Program-made: the position numbers and the translations under genes | Part shown: positions 14,301 through 25,070 of the stretch, in pieces | How positions within the stretch are numbered: position 1 is the stretch's first letter | Layout: every line of letters begins with the position of its first letter | Notes under the pieces: generated by a model | Seen by the model: the letters and a program-made list of their open reading frames with translations, nothing else | Told to the model about the DNA's origin: nothing | Database searches by the model: none | Source: Taenia hydatigena | Lineage: Eukaryota > Platyhelminthes > Cestoda > Cyclophyllidea > Taeniidae | DNA: 64,000 nucleotides | Assembly: GCA_036345935.2 (NCBI GenBank) | Contig: JADWOT020000008.1 | Span: forward strand, 13,904,655-13,968,654 | Direction of reading: 5' to 3'

Positions 14301-17004
14301 TGACAAACAACAAAAAGAGTGCACCAGAGCTATTCACTATGCAGCTCGGTTAATATAATCAGCTCAAGGCTCAAGCACTCTCGAGAGAGCAGAAAAAGGA
14401 ACTAACTGCCACGGGCGCTACCTACCACTCTCTCTCTCCTCGCCGACTGCGCATATGTGTCCACTAACTTGCATACCAAAAGAAGGCACATGGTCGAGGG
14501 GGGGAGGGGGAGGGAATATTGACCTCACAATGAGGCAGTCGCTCAGAGACGGTTGTGATCTTTGCACAATTCATCCTGTGAGTAGATAATCCCAAATATG
14601 AGCCTGTTAGGCGGGCAGCAAGCGAGGCGAATGTCAACTTGTACAAGACAGCGCCTCTGAGTTACGCGGGATGAGATATTGAGTGGCCTGTGATGAAGGC
14701 ACTCAAGGTATACCTTTGAGGGTTTCGCAGCACTACCATTCGAGGTCTAAACTGAATTCTTCAATAGCAAGCGATCTTCGCGATTAAGGACCGAATTTCA
14801 ACAAAAAACGACCCAAACAAAACTCAAAGATTTGAGGTTGTTCTAATTAGGAGAAACAAAGGGATTTTGTGTACAAAAGGGTTCAAAACGTACCTATGAC
14901 ATCATCAGTTAACCGCTTGGCGATTCTCCCATGGGATCGTCAGATAGGTTGGAATCAGACAAATGCCAGATCCCAGTAGACATCCTTGCTTCAGTAAAAC
15001 TAGGGAGCCCATCGGGAAAGGATTTACGGTTTTGTCGTAAAAAGAGTCAGGATGTGGAGATTAAACGGCTGAGAAGCCTCAGATGAAAGCGCTCGGAGTG
15101 TATGCAAAAAGCGTCCTTCAAAAACATCCTACCAATTTGTTGTTTTGTGGCCATCTTTGAATCAATATAGCTGTCAAACGAGACAGATGCTCACTCTCCT
15201 TCATTTCAGATGTTTCTTCAACTATTCTTGAAAGGCTTAACTATTTTGTGAATACAACTTAATACAGCATTATTTGTTAATCTTCTCAACTCGGTAAAAG
15301 TGGAGTGCCATAAAAGGGGACGATGCATTCTCTCCTTTTGAGCTGAGAGGTTCTATCGTTCTCAGGAATCAATAGACACTAAATACCAGCCTTCTACATA
15401 ATCATAAATGCGCCTGCTTAACCGAACCAACCCCGATAGGCAGTCCCACTCTCCCGCCCCCTGCCTCCATCATCCCGAGTTGCATAAAGTCGCCCGTATT
15501 TGAGTTCATTTTCCCCGAGAGTCCTGTAATTTGGGGAGCACTTATGAGTACCCACGTTATGATGTGTGTGTATGTGTGTAAATGGGTCAAGAAAAGGCAG
15601 GGCTAAAATTTGCCTGCCCTCTCGCTCCTCTTTGAAGTCGGAGGGAAGGCATAAATTCTATTCCATTGATCCCGTTCTTTTTTTCTTCGGTGAGATGTTA
15701 GGGATGAGTGAGCAAATGTAGTAGGCTATTCAGCTTACGGTGGCAAAAAATACTTGCCCAAGGTAAAAGTAACGCTACCACGAACAGCCGTTAATAGGCT
15801 TGCCTCTAAAACTGGTGATCTTGCCTCATGGTAGGTGAATATAGCAAAAATTAGATTCAGAGGAGACATATTTAAGATAAGAGCATCGCTAGACAAAAAC
15901 GGCACTTTTTTACTTGCAATCCCTTTCTCTTATTAAAGTGAAAAATAGGGCACAATTGACCACTACACCCATAATTTTACGATATAAATAGTAGATGGTA
16001 AAAAGGATTCCTTCCGCACCTAAGATGATCAGTCGCACGTACAATAGGCTTGTGTATGCTGGTGGGCAAAAGAGGTAGGAAAGCAGCTTTAATAAAAATA
16101 GACCCACCTCAAGGATGAGTTGTGTGTCTTTTGGAATCTCCTTCATAATATCCAGAGCCTTCTGCCACAGAGGCAGGGAGGGTAACTTGGCTCGCTCCGT
16201 CCACTTAACAATCTCTGAGATGGGCAACTGGTAGCGCATAATGCGTTGCACTGGTTGCATAAGTAGTGAGACCACATCCTCCTTGTCCCCCACATGCACA
16301 CGCCACTCATCGAAGAACTCCTTGTGTTGCTCCGCAATGTGAGCCGCCTTGATTTGGTTCTCGCAGTATTTCGAGTAGATAGAGCGGAGGCGAGCTCGCG
16401 AATCAATGAAGAGCTTGGGAATGCGGTCAGGATCCTCTTCCAATAGGGTGTGTAACTTCTCATAGAAGCCCGTATGCCACTCGAATAGCTGCACCCAGTT
16501 ACCCCAGAGGATACGCCATCGAGCCACGAGATCCTCGGGTACCGATGGACCCCCTGGAGGTAGCTTACTAGCGAGTTCCTCAAAGCTCGAAGGGCTAACT
16601 GGAAGAGCGGACGATGCAGCAGCAGTGGAAGTTGTGGAATCAGAGTTCGGAGATATCCGATAAGGCGCCGGCATGTAGAGCTCATAAACCACACGCAACC
16701 TGCGTACGTAGCTCTCTTCCGAGTAAGCCAGTTCCATGAGGGGTTGCTTTCGTTTTTCGATGGCTTCCGAGGTAGCATCGGCTTCGCCATTGACGTCAGA
16801 TGAAGCGTCGTTCCCCGTGATAGAGACAGCATTGGCAGGAGTAAGTGGAGACTGTTGATTACGGTCACTGAAGGTGGGATCGTCAGTGCGGAGGATGTCC
16901 ACCGTTGGGTCAGAGTTGTCTGCCTTCGCACACAACGCTCCACCGCCTAAGAAATGAACTTGCTTTTCGTCTGGTGGTTTTTCCTTTACTATTTCCACCG
17001 ACAT
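5322..17004 (-). CDS. Trio/Kalirin-like DH-PH Rho guanine-nucleotide exchange factor
   Basis: Predicted to catalyse GDP/GTP exchange on a Rho-family GTPase at the membrane. Three exons join in phase: 17004-16108 (299 codons), 8515-7910 (202 codons) and 5667-5322 (115 codons plus one base). All have GT..AG borders (donors GAG|GTGGGT, GAG|GTGAGT, CCG|GTGGCG; acceptors CTTGCAG and CCCTTACAG). The DH domain covers roughly residues 86-299 and includes the conserved LLMQPVQRIMRYQL helix at about 247-260. The PH domain follows, beginning IDGFPGVITALGTL and ending near QQQLLMALEDP. Its pattern matches the second GEF unit of Trio/Kalirin as I know it. The PH is interrupted by Thr/Pro-rich loops (including seven consecutive prolines) and an Ala/Gly-rich loop. 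An in-frame TAA directly precedes the ATG, which fixes the start. The protein carries none of Trio's N-terminal spectrin or first GEF regions in this frame. The last exon is uncertain (see the candidate at 2932). Confidence 0.82.
8573..8668. repeat. Foldback element with 38-bp imperfect inverted arms
   Basis: Arms 8573-8610 and 8631-8668 are reverse complements with about four mismatches, separated by 20 bp. The outer part TGCTTTTATCTAAATTCA is perfectly mirrored. It lies about 58 bp from the acceptor of the PH exon, so the unspliced minus-strand transcript would fold into a long hairpin next to that 3' splice site. A similar tail (AGATAAAAGCATCGCT-like) recurs near 15876-15891. It may be a small MITE. 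Confidence 0.7.
14498..14514 (+). other. G-run able to form a quadruplex
   Basis: The sequence is seven G, A, five G, A, three G. It lies on the strand opposite to the Rho GEF transcript, inside its long intron, so the transcript would carry the C-rich complement. No function is implied beyond structure potential. Confidence 0.5.
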
Positions 17005-17015
17005 TTATGCGTGCT
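17005..17015 (-). promoter_or_regulatory. Splice acceptor 9 nt before the Rho GEF start
   Basis: On the minus strand a pyrimidine tract ending TTCCTTTTCAG (AG at 17015-17014) lies 9 nt upstream of the ATG, with TAA immediately before that ATG. It is either the 3' end of a 5'-UTR intron or a spliced-leader trans-splice site. Confidence 0.5.
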
Positions 17016-18440
17016 GAAAAGGAAGACAAATAACTTTGCAGATTTAGACTTTACCACCTGTTTTTCAATGCGACAGTTAAGTGTTCTTGGCACACAATGT
17101 AGATTAAACAGCGCAGCACCATTCAAGTGTAGACCACGCACGTGACTTGAAGATTAGATGAGAAAGCTTCTTATTTCGTTTATTTGTTTTGCAATAAATT
17201 CAAAGGCAGAGGCACATTCGAAGTCACTTTTACCAATTAAATTTATAGAATTAGGTTTTTGTGATCCAGTGCGCAAATTGGGCGATAAATCTTAGTTTTA
17301 TGTGCTGCAGTGTAAAATGTGAAATAAAACAAAACGGTTCAAGTGCTTCTAAAATGGTTAAAATGGATTAAGTGCACTACTTTTAAAGAGCCCAATAAAA
17401 AAGACAGAATGAGGTTACTTGAAGTTAAAAGTATAAAAACACAAAAAGGAGGTTCAAACAAAAATACCCACACTTAATTTGTAGATGGCGGTAGGGCCTC
17501 AAATGTGCTAGCAATGCTATAGTAGGCAATATGTTTTAATTTTGCATAAATCTGTCAAGATGCTGAAAGTTAGATGCAGAAAGCTACCACTGTGAGGCTA
17601 CGGGAAAATATGAGTTCAAGGACAGCAAAGAACGCAAAGACAAATATCGAAATAGAAAGAAACAAGAAATTACAGTCGCAATCTACTCAGCAGAATCAAG
17701 CAAATAAATGCAAAAGTGCTAAACATGAAAATGGTAGACTTAAAATTCTGGAGTTGGTTCGGCATAACACATAGTTTTGTAAATGCAGCGTATAAGCTTT
17801 AGATAAAGTCAACAACATAACTACAGGCTACAAACCAAAATTCTGCGATATTGGAGCAAATCTGGAATGAAATATGCACAAGTATGCACCATGGCGCAGG
17901 ATACAACAACCAGACACAAAAATCTCATAGCAACTGCATTAACAGTGATCCCAAGCCTGAAAAGGGGAATCTGGCACGAACAAACAAAGGATGTGGTGTA
18001 CTCTAAGGCGATTAAATAGAAATACCGCCTAGGAAAGAGGAGAGAACGGAAGCAGTCGGAAACCACCCAGCCAATCCTGTGTAAGGGAGCGTTTGTAAGC
18101 AGCTCGTGAAGCTATACTACTATAAACAAATTTGTAACCTTGAGAAGTTGGAGTTCACGAACTGCTTTTTAGATGTTATATTACCTCAGTTTTCCATCAT
18201 CTTCAGTTTAAATTTTAAAAAACGTTTTAAATGCCGCTTGCTCGTTAATCTAAATAGCGACTAGATATGTCAAAATACGTCCTAATACACCTACCTAATT
18301 ATATGTCCTTACATTTTGAGGAAGTTTAAAAATTCCATACCCACAAATGATATTACTGTTTTACAAATTTTAGGCAGTATATACAATACCGTGAAGTTAT
18401 AAATTACGGACTTTGCATTAGTATTTTCTAAAGGTGTGTT

Positions 18441-18839
18441 TGCAACACCCCGAGGCTCTCTTGATTGCAAAAGAAGGCAAGATAACAGAGCAGAATATAT
18501 ACATCAAATGGACAGAGGGTGTAATACTTATATTCTTTAAATGTGCTTTGTAGACGAGAGGCGGGAAAACGGTTTGAACCTCGTGGTGGAGCGGCGTGGC
18601 GACTCGCAAGAACGTAACCGTTCCCCGGTCTGAATCCCACATCTTGCCTACCTGTATAATTTTCACCCTCTATAATAAAGATGTCAAAACATGCTCAGAC
18701 CAGAAGAGAGAGGAGGAACCCTCTACAGGGGGAAATAAGCTGCTGGCATGGCCCGCAGGCCAGCCTACGCAGCTAGGACAATATGGCTGCCTCTGTGACC
18801 GAAACCAAAACCGGCAGCCCAAACAAACAAAGTATTGCA
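18441..18839 (-). repeat. LTR-like (TRIM-type) repeat interrupted by a 205-bp insert
   Basis: Read on the minus strand, the ends match the family: TGCAATACTTTGTTTGTTTG at the start and a TGTTGCA end. The middle block with CAGCTGCGTAGG-like sequence and the GGCCTG/GGCCAT motif is present. Between 18520 and 18724 the match is broken by unrelated DNA. The flanks GTGTT and GGAGG do not form a target duplication, so the copy is older or rearranged. Confidence 0.65.
18520..18724 (+). mobile_element. 205-bp insertion nested in the LTR-like repeat
   Basis: The insertion is bounded by ACAGAGGG (18512-18519) and ACAGGGGG (18725-18732), an 8-bp duplication with one mismatch. It contains TGGTGGAGCGG (18584-18594) and GGTCTGAATCC (18627-18637), each matching 9 of 11 positions of the tRNA-type A and B box consensus, 32 bp apart. 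These boxes suggest a tRNA-derived element, but the A box is 65 bp in from the edge and there is no poly(A) tail. An 8-bp duplication would also suit a hAT-type MITE. Confidence 0.4.
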
Positions 18840-19752
18840 GGAGGTGCTTGGAGGCATTTAAATTACCCCGACGATCTTGCTGCAGAGTGGAAATACTACA
18901 TGCGAATCACTATCGCTACCAGTTTCCCATTTCTTTGATTGTTTCCAAACCAGGATTTTCACCTTACTTGCCCATTTGGTTTTTTGCCTATATCTATGGA
19001 CGAAGTTTACTTCACCATTTCTAAAAGAAAATTATCATCTAAACGCCATTAGATGCGACTACATTGTGTGCGCTTAGAGCTCGTATACTTGGTAAACGCA
19101 ATTATTTTATTTATTGCGACATTATCATTGTTACTACCAACTTAGTTTACTTACGATGGTATTGCACTGAATGCATTTTAACACAAGAGAAATAAGTCCG
19201 CTCCCTACGAGCATTCATCTCTTGCCCATCAGAAGCCATTTTTACTATTGCATATTTGCTGGAAACTAGAGTGCTTTTCGCCGCAAGAGGGTGCAGATGA
19301 CTTGGCAATGTTTTGTGGCGATATCCACGGCTTCGAGTGCCAAATGGATAGAAATTAGCCTGTGGCTTTGGTTTTGATAATTTTAGAAGTCGCACGGAGG
19401 AAGCTGGTTAAGGCGTAGGCAATTAAATGTACTGGTTTAATTTCTTTGTCTAGCTAAAATATTTATAATAAATGCAACAAAGAAGATTACCAAGAGTTGG
19501 GTCATAAGTTTTGGTTAACACTGTAAAAGAGATTACAGGCCAATGCTGGTCTTGTAGGAAATTGGTATTTTCTATTTTCGCGGGGCTGGGGTAGAAGATG
19601 TTGCATCAGTTGCCAATTTACCTAAACAAGCGCAGTCAAATAAACACGCATTATACAAGTGTGGTAGCCCAAGGTTTGGTTGGATTCTAAGCGCAACACG
19701 ATTTTTCAACTTTTTCAAAGTCCAAATTCAACTGCAGCACACAATGACGCAA

Positions 19753-19946
19753 TGCTGTGATTATTTGCTTAATTCTATGCTTCAGCTTCTCCCGCGCTTA
19801 TGTCTCCGCCATTGAACGCCCCCTTAGTGGTATGGCCTCCGGGCCACGCCACCAGCCCCCCTCCCCTGGTCCTTCTGTACGCCAACACTATACAACCGGC
19901 CCTAAAATTGTCGCCTTCCGTCTTTGGAGAAGACTCGGGCGCTATA
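19753..19946 (+). repeat. Degenerate LTR-like (TRIM-type) repeat copy
   Basis: The core GTATGGCCTCCGGGCCACGCC (about 19828-19848), a following C-rich block and a GCCTTC..CGGGCGCTATA-like end match the family in plus orientation. The TTTGTTTG start is altered, and no target duplication is seen. The borders are approximate. Confidence 0.45.
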
Positions 19947-20767
19947 ATAATTTATTAAAAAGTATGTTAGCTAACTAGCGGTGAAGAAAGCAGACCCTAC
20001 TTGCGATTGGAAATAATTCTCCCTAATATTATTGCGCCTATGCCAATCCTAATAGCTAAATATAACAGATTCTCATGGAGAGTGTGCTGGATACATCATG
20101 CAAATGAGCAGTCTTTCCTCCTGTCCCTAATAAATGCATTTTGGAATAGTTGCGTTTGTTAAACCCTAAAGTGTTGCACAGATGCTGACCGAAAGTCAAC
20201 ATCTTTATGTCACGCTTTTTGCTTGCACTTTGTCATGCACTACCAGGATAAAACTTTTCAAAACAGATCACATGATTTCGTCGAATATGAAGACTTGCCC
20301 TTGCCAAAAGACTACAGCGCCTCCAGCAAATCACAAGGTTCTTCGTCGAAACACCAATGAAGCCCGTGGTTTCAAAGTAAAACAGTTTCCGCCTTTTGCC
20401 GAGACCTTTGAGCATTTTCTCGACTTTATTTGTACATAAAAATTCGAAAGTTTGAAAGTACCCTTTAATCAATCAATCTGCTTACTTATTTAATTTAAAT
20501 AGCATTTATATTCAAAGCTCACAGTGTGGTTCTGACATTGGGAAGAATATATCCTTTTAGTTCCGGTCTCATGTACTATGACAGTCAACCGTCCCAGAAA
20601 TAGGATTTTTAAGCCAAATTTGGTGAAGTTGAATATTACAGAAGTGCAGCGCTCACACAAATAAGCGCACGTCTAATCAGAGCAGATAAAGAACAGCGCT
20701 CTGCCAAAATTTCAAGGTCATTCCAAGGTGGCATCGATTATTTTTCCCGCGTTTCAAACCACCTACC

Positions 20768-20771
20768 AGTG
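20768..20771 (+). promoter_or_regulatory. Splice acceptor 2 nt before the PDZ gene start
   Basis: Pyrimidine-rich sequence ends ACCACCTACCAG at 20769, followed by TG and then the ATG at 20772. It fits a spliced-leader acceptor or an internal-exon acceptor in phase 1. Confidence 0.45.
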
Positions 20772-22103
20772 ATGTGTGAGTATCGCTTGGGCGCAGCCGT
20801 CTTCACCAGCGTTGATTGCAACTTACTCACCACCGGTCAAGACCAGGCATATGTGCCCTGTGATCCAACTCTCAAATTCATCGATATCCAGCAATGCTGT
20901 CACTTGACGTTTCCCGATCGTAATAGCTATAACGAGCTTCCACGCCTCTGCCCTGTTCATGGATGTCTTTCCAAACCTTGTGTGCAGAAAGAAGTCTCCT
21001 GCTTGGAGAAATGCCTTTTACACTGTCAATCTAAATCTTCTCACAGTTTATACAAAATTGAAAATGGACTCCCTAAGGCTTTGGACAGTGTTGAAGTCTA
21101 TCTGAAACGCATCCATAATTGTAGTTTTATTTACCCCCGACCACAACCTGGTAATCCTGGGTCGGCGGCAGAGCCTTTCGACAAACGCGTCAAGGCACTT
21201 CAGGTCGATTGCATGGTTTCTCGGCCAAAAAGCCCTATTGTCACGGAAACCTTCTCATTTCGATCACGCAGACTGGGTGAAGTAGGAATGACGAAGTCTA
21301 CCTTTTTAAAAGGGGTTCGCTCCCAGGCTTACAAGTACTGTCGTGATCTGGGATTGGTGGAAGAAACGGCCCGACTATTCATTGCGGAATTGCGACATGC
21401 ATTTCCCAAGGGCTACGTTGAGCGTCCCACATGGCAGCATGTGACCCTATTCTTTCGTCCTAACACCCTTGAGCATCTCAGGTTGAGAGCCCTCCCAGGA
21501 GACAAGTACTTCGTGTGCGGGATCCGATACCAGGACTTTAGCACTCCGGTTGATTTGCACTTTGGAGACCAGGTTGTAGAGATAATGCCAATCTGGATGC
21601 AGGAACAAATCAAAAACGCGCCAAGGCAACAGAGCCACGCAGATAATACGGACGGCTTCCAAGCCATTATTGTTCCTTCACCCTTCTTGCGAAAGATCCA
21701 ACTACGAGTCTACGATTGTCCCATTATTGATGAGTTCAACATCAAGAAGAAGACCATAGATAATACAAGAAGTCATCGAGACTTGGGTTTTACGATCCAC
21801 CGTGGTCGGATTATCTACATTGATAAGGCTTCACCTGCGCATATGTCCGGATTCGAGCCGGATTATCAAATAGTCGAGGTGGCTGGCGAATCAGTGTTGG
21901 AGCATGATGACCCCCACATCGTACGACTTATTCGGACCGCTATCGGGAGAAGCTCGGCGAGAGCGGTGGAGTTAGCGGTGATTCCGTCACGATTCTACGA
22001 TATACTAATGGATCCTCGAAAGGGCAAGGTCTGCACTATCGTTCGTGATGCTGAATTTGATGTGAACGCGTGGAGTGACAACAAAGTCTTCGGTGTGAGG
22101 TAA
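20772..22103 (+). CDS. Syntenin-like tandem PDZ domain protein
   Basis: A 443-residue product from ATG at 20772 to TAA at 22101, all on one exon. Two PDZ-type domains sit in the C-terminal half. The first (about 222-317) contains LHFGDQVVEI, close to the corresponding strand of syntenin PDZ1. The second (about 322-405) carries the binding-loop motif DLGFTIHRGRI and a GESV..HIVRLIRTA helix as in syntenin PDZ2. The short linker between the two is also syntenin-like. Such proteins bind C-terminal peptides and phosphoinositides under the plasma membrane. The N-terminal 200 residues differ: a Cys-rich stretch (about 42-85, ten cysteines) and no signal peptide. An acceptor (CCACCTACCAG) lies only 2 nt before the ATG, so either the exon is trans-spliced or an upstream coding exon exists. 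ATTAAA at 22169 is a possible poly(A) signal. Confidence 0.7.
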   Translation: MCEYRLGAAVFTSVDCNLLTTGQDQAYVPCDPTLKFIDIQQCCHLTFPDRNSYNELPRLCPVHGCLSKPCVQKEVSCLEKCLLHCQSKSSHSLYKIENGLPKALDSVEVYLKRIHNCSFIYPRPQPGNPGSAAEPFDKRVKALQVDCMVSRPKSPIVTETFSFRSRRLGEVGMTKSTFLKGVRSQAYKYCRDLGLVEETARLFIAELRHAFPKGYVERPTWQHVTLFFRPNTLEHLRLRALPGDKYFVCGIRYQDFSTPVDLHFGDQVVEIMPIWMQEQIKNAPRQQSHADNTDGFQAIIVPSPFLRKIQLRVYDCPIIDEFNIKKKTIDNTRSHRDLGFTIHRGRIIYIDKASPAHMSGFEPDYQIVEVAGESVLEHDDPHIVRLIRTAIGRSSARAVELAVIPSRFYDILMDPRKGKVCTIVRDAEFDVNAWSDNKVFGVR

Positions 22104-24659
22104 ACCCACTGATCTTCACAAGTCCACCACTGAACCATTGAATACGATTGCACCTTTTTGAATGTGCCATTAAAAGAGGTTTTATTGGCTTGTTGGGAAT
22201 AAGTGGTCCATGCTTATGAGTAACAAGAAGCATTCAGTGCTCCGCATCAGGACATTGGACTGGGTTATCAGCCCCATGTCCAGATTCTGGTCGTAGTTGC
22301 AACTGCATTGCCTGTGTTATTCGGGATTGGCTTTGTAGGCGTTCTCCCACTCTAAATGGTTAACAGTTCTCACGGCGTTATGATAGCTAGTGACAACTAG
22401 AAGCTGGGCCGTCAAACGAATTTTGATGATTGTTCAGCTTTGAATCAGTGAGTTCTGTCACGATGATCTGCTTTACTGAGAAGTCGGTATCAAAGCTAAC
22501 TATCCATACGTCGACTTGATCCATCTTTTTATTTATGCATGACTAATCTATCCAATCGTTATTCACTGTGCTTCCGTCCATCCATCCGATTCAAGAGCAG
22601 TCACCCATTCAGCCACGAAATCATCCCTGATTTTTTCCGGTTAAGATATTTTTATAACTAATCCGTTCCTCTTTCGATGATTCGCTTATTTATCATGATC
22701 AAACTGATCAATTTATGTCTCACCGATAACCTCGTTTATTAGCATCCTATCCGCTCACGTATTTCTAATGCATCCATACCTCTGTTTACACACGCCTGAT
22801 GCATTTATGAAGTGTCGACACGTTTATTCATCCACAATGCGTGCATCTATCTCCTCCCCTTCTATGTATTGAGGTCTGACTAACTAACTGATTGTGGTTC
22901 CTTCATTCTTCCCTTCCATCCTGTCTCCCTTCATATACCCATCCAACCACCGCGTATCCATCCGTTTTTGTGGTTATGATGAGTGTGCACCACTTGCTCA
23001 CTCGTTAGTTCACCTGTGTTAATATTTATATCAACTCGGGCTTCCCACGTGACCCATTCGAATTGGTAAAACTCGTCTCCAGAGATGGATTTGCTCTAAT
23101 GGACAGAGATACTCCATGTGCTCACTGGTGTTTTGAACTAGCTTTGTTTCTTCACTGCTCCCATGCCAGGAGTTGCGATGGAAAGCAGAGCCAGGAAATA
23201 ATCTCAACCAGATTTCAAGAGCACACTACTAGGCTTTAGCAAGCCAAAATATGACCTGGCAGTGCTGATGATGATGCGACTAACCACGTGCCCAAACAAA
23301 GTGGGAGCCCCAGTTCAAACACCAAAACGGCATTTTCGATGGCACTGAAAGCAAATTCGTGTCCTGGTGCAGGAATGAAGAAGTTGAAACTAATCAAATT
23401 TTATCAATCTCTTTCAGTAGTGCTTATCTTTGTTTTTTGCCCAATGCTTAAAAACTCACTTCAAAATAGCAAAAGTTTTTCGGGGTTAAAAAGCAAAATA
23501 ACCATTCAAGTGGGTTAATGAACTGCTACATTCGCCCCGCTGAATGTCATGAGCGTTCTGCAAGTCACGCAAGCTTCATGTGACTTCCATTTACTGCTTG
23601 AGGCGAATTTTTGCCTTGGGTAAACCCCCTACACTGCATCGGCATATCAGTTTCAAGAAAACCATTTTCGCCTATATTAACACTTTTGTGGAAAACACTG
23701 CCACGGAAATGTTCAAATTTAAATTCAGTAGGGATCTGACACCTGACAAACGAAGTAAACGGGAGGCAATTGATGTAATCGTGGGCTTACATCAAGCTAC
23801 TCCGCTTTATTCGAATGTCTTCGGTTTTCGGATAAAAGTTGTTGACTTGTCGCTACCATAAATGCAGTGCAATTTATCATCACTAGTTTGACACGTATCG
23901 CTATCAAATCTACTGATACCAATTTTCTCCATTTATCGATTCCGCGTGCCTTACCAATCGAGTTTCCAATACTTATCTGCCGGCTCGACTGAGGAGCTAG
24001 GGTAGATCGTTCACCACCCATCGCTTATATTGAGTTCCGATTGTCAAACTTCCCAACCAATTTTCTATTACTCATCACACCGCGCCCCCATCCCTCCCCC
24101 CCGTCGTGCCTTTTTGAAAGCCTGTATGGGGTATAACAAGTGGCCAAGGCGCCATTTCATCCTGTCAAATTTCGACACCTCCTATTGGTTCAGGTGGCAA
24201 ATGAACCAGCCAATCAGATGACCGCTGAGGGCTAAATTTAGCAGCTTAGTGATGGATGGCTCTACGGCTGTTTGTAAGCCCTGCTGACCTGGTCCTTTAC
24301 TAAATGGCAGGCAGTGCGAACCAAATACCGCTTTGGTGTACTACGTGAGGGGCACATAAATTTCTGGCTTTCTGCAGTAGTGTGAGGACTAGGCTGTAAC
24401 AATCGTGCTGCGTCCTGTCGGTGCCATCAGTAGTTTATATTTGAGACATAAAAGCCCCGCTCAATCTAACCACAGGTAGAAAGCTAAGATTTTCTACCAT
24501 AATTTTACTAGTAGTAGACGAGGATGCTAGGATATTGATTAATTGAGTTTCGGCTATGTGAGGCGAGTGATGTCAAGATGGGCAAACATTATCCTCCCTA
24601 TTTATTCCTTTTTCTCTTACTCGCCTCCACTAATGACCCTACTCCTCGGCGGCAATAAT

Positions 24660-25070
24660 AGCTAGCAGCAGCTTAGCGGATTTTCACTACGACAGGACGT
24701 TCGATAACCCGCGTGCGCACGTGTACGTGCGTGCGTGCAAGCATCCCACACGCATGCATAGGTGCATTTGCCTGCTGGTTGCACGCACGCACTGGAAGCA
24801 TCATCACAGGCATGTGGACATATGGGCCAGTGGGCGTAACCGCTTGCGCTTTGACCAATAGAGTGCGGTGACTCATAGTTCAGCTGGATGCTACTACTAC
24901 TGGCTCTACCTCCCCTCGCCTGCCTGCCCACCCGTCCGTCCGCCTGCGCGCCCTCTCCCCGCGCCTGCCCGCTTGCCTGCCTCTCTCTCGCTCTCTCTCA
25001 CTCCTCTTCGTCAAGTCATCGGAGAGGCCGAAGCATTTGCATTACTGCTACTGCTGCCGCTGCTGCTAAA
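24660..25070. repeat. CpG/CA-rich low-complexity patch
   Basis: Alternating purine-pyrimidine tracts (GCGTGCGCACGTGTACGTGC at 24710-24729) are followed by CTGCC and CTCT-rich runs. GC content is clearly above the surroundings. This composition is Z-DNA-prone, and could mark a promoter or an eroded satellite. Confidence 0.5.

Larger units (their letters stand above)
8516..16107 (-). other. 7.6-kb intron of the Rho GEF gene
   Basis: This intron separates the DH-coding and PH-coding exons, and both its splice sites are consensus. It contains short chance open frames only, the longest at 12479-12967 on the plus strand. It also holds a foldback element next to the 3' splice site (8573-8668), a G-rich run at 14498-14514, and CA/GT-rich patches near 10480-10530. 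I see no gene inside it. Confidence 0.6.
17016..20769. other. AT-rich divergent intergenic region
   Basis: This lies between the minus-strand Rho GEF and the plus-strand PDZ gene. It is poly(A/T)-rich and holds two LTR-like repeats (18441-18839 and 19753-19946). A plus-strand open frame ending at 20439, preceded by CACTACCAG and containing an ATG at 20272, could be an upstream exon of the PDZ gene. I cannot show a phase-compatible donor with a good consensus. Confidence 0.4.

Noticed and set aside
16143..16943. 266-codon minus-strand frame overlapping the Rho GEF first exon
   Set aside because: It is a shifted-frame shadow of the DH-coding exon, which has the conserved DH motifs in the other frame.
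24690..24705. ACGTTCGATAACC resembling a tRNA B box
   Set aside because: No A box or cloverleaf can be drawn around it. It is isolated in a low-complexity patch.
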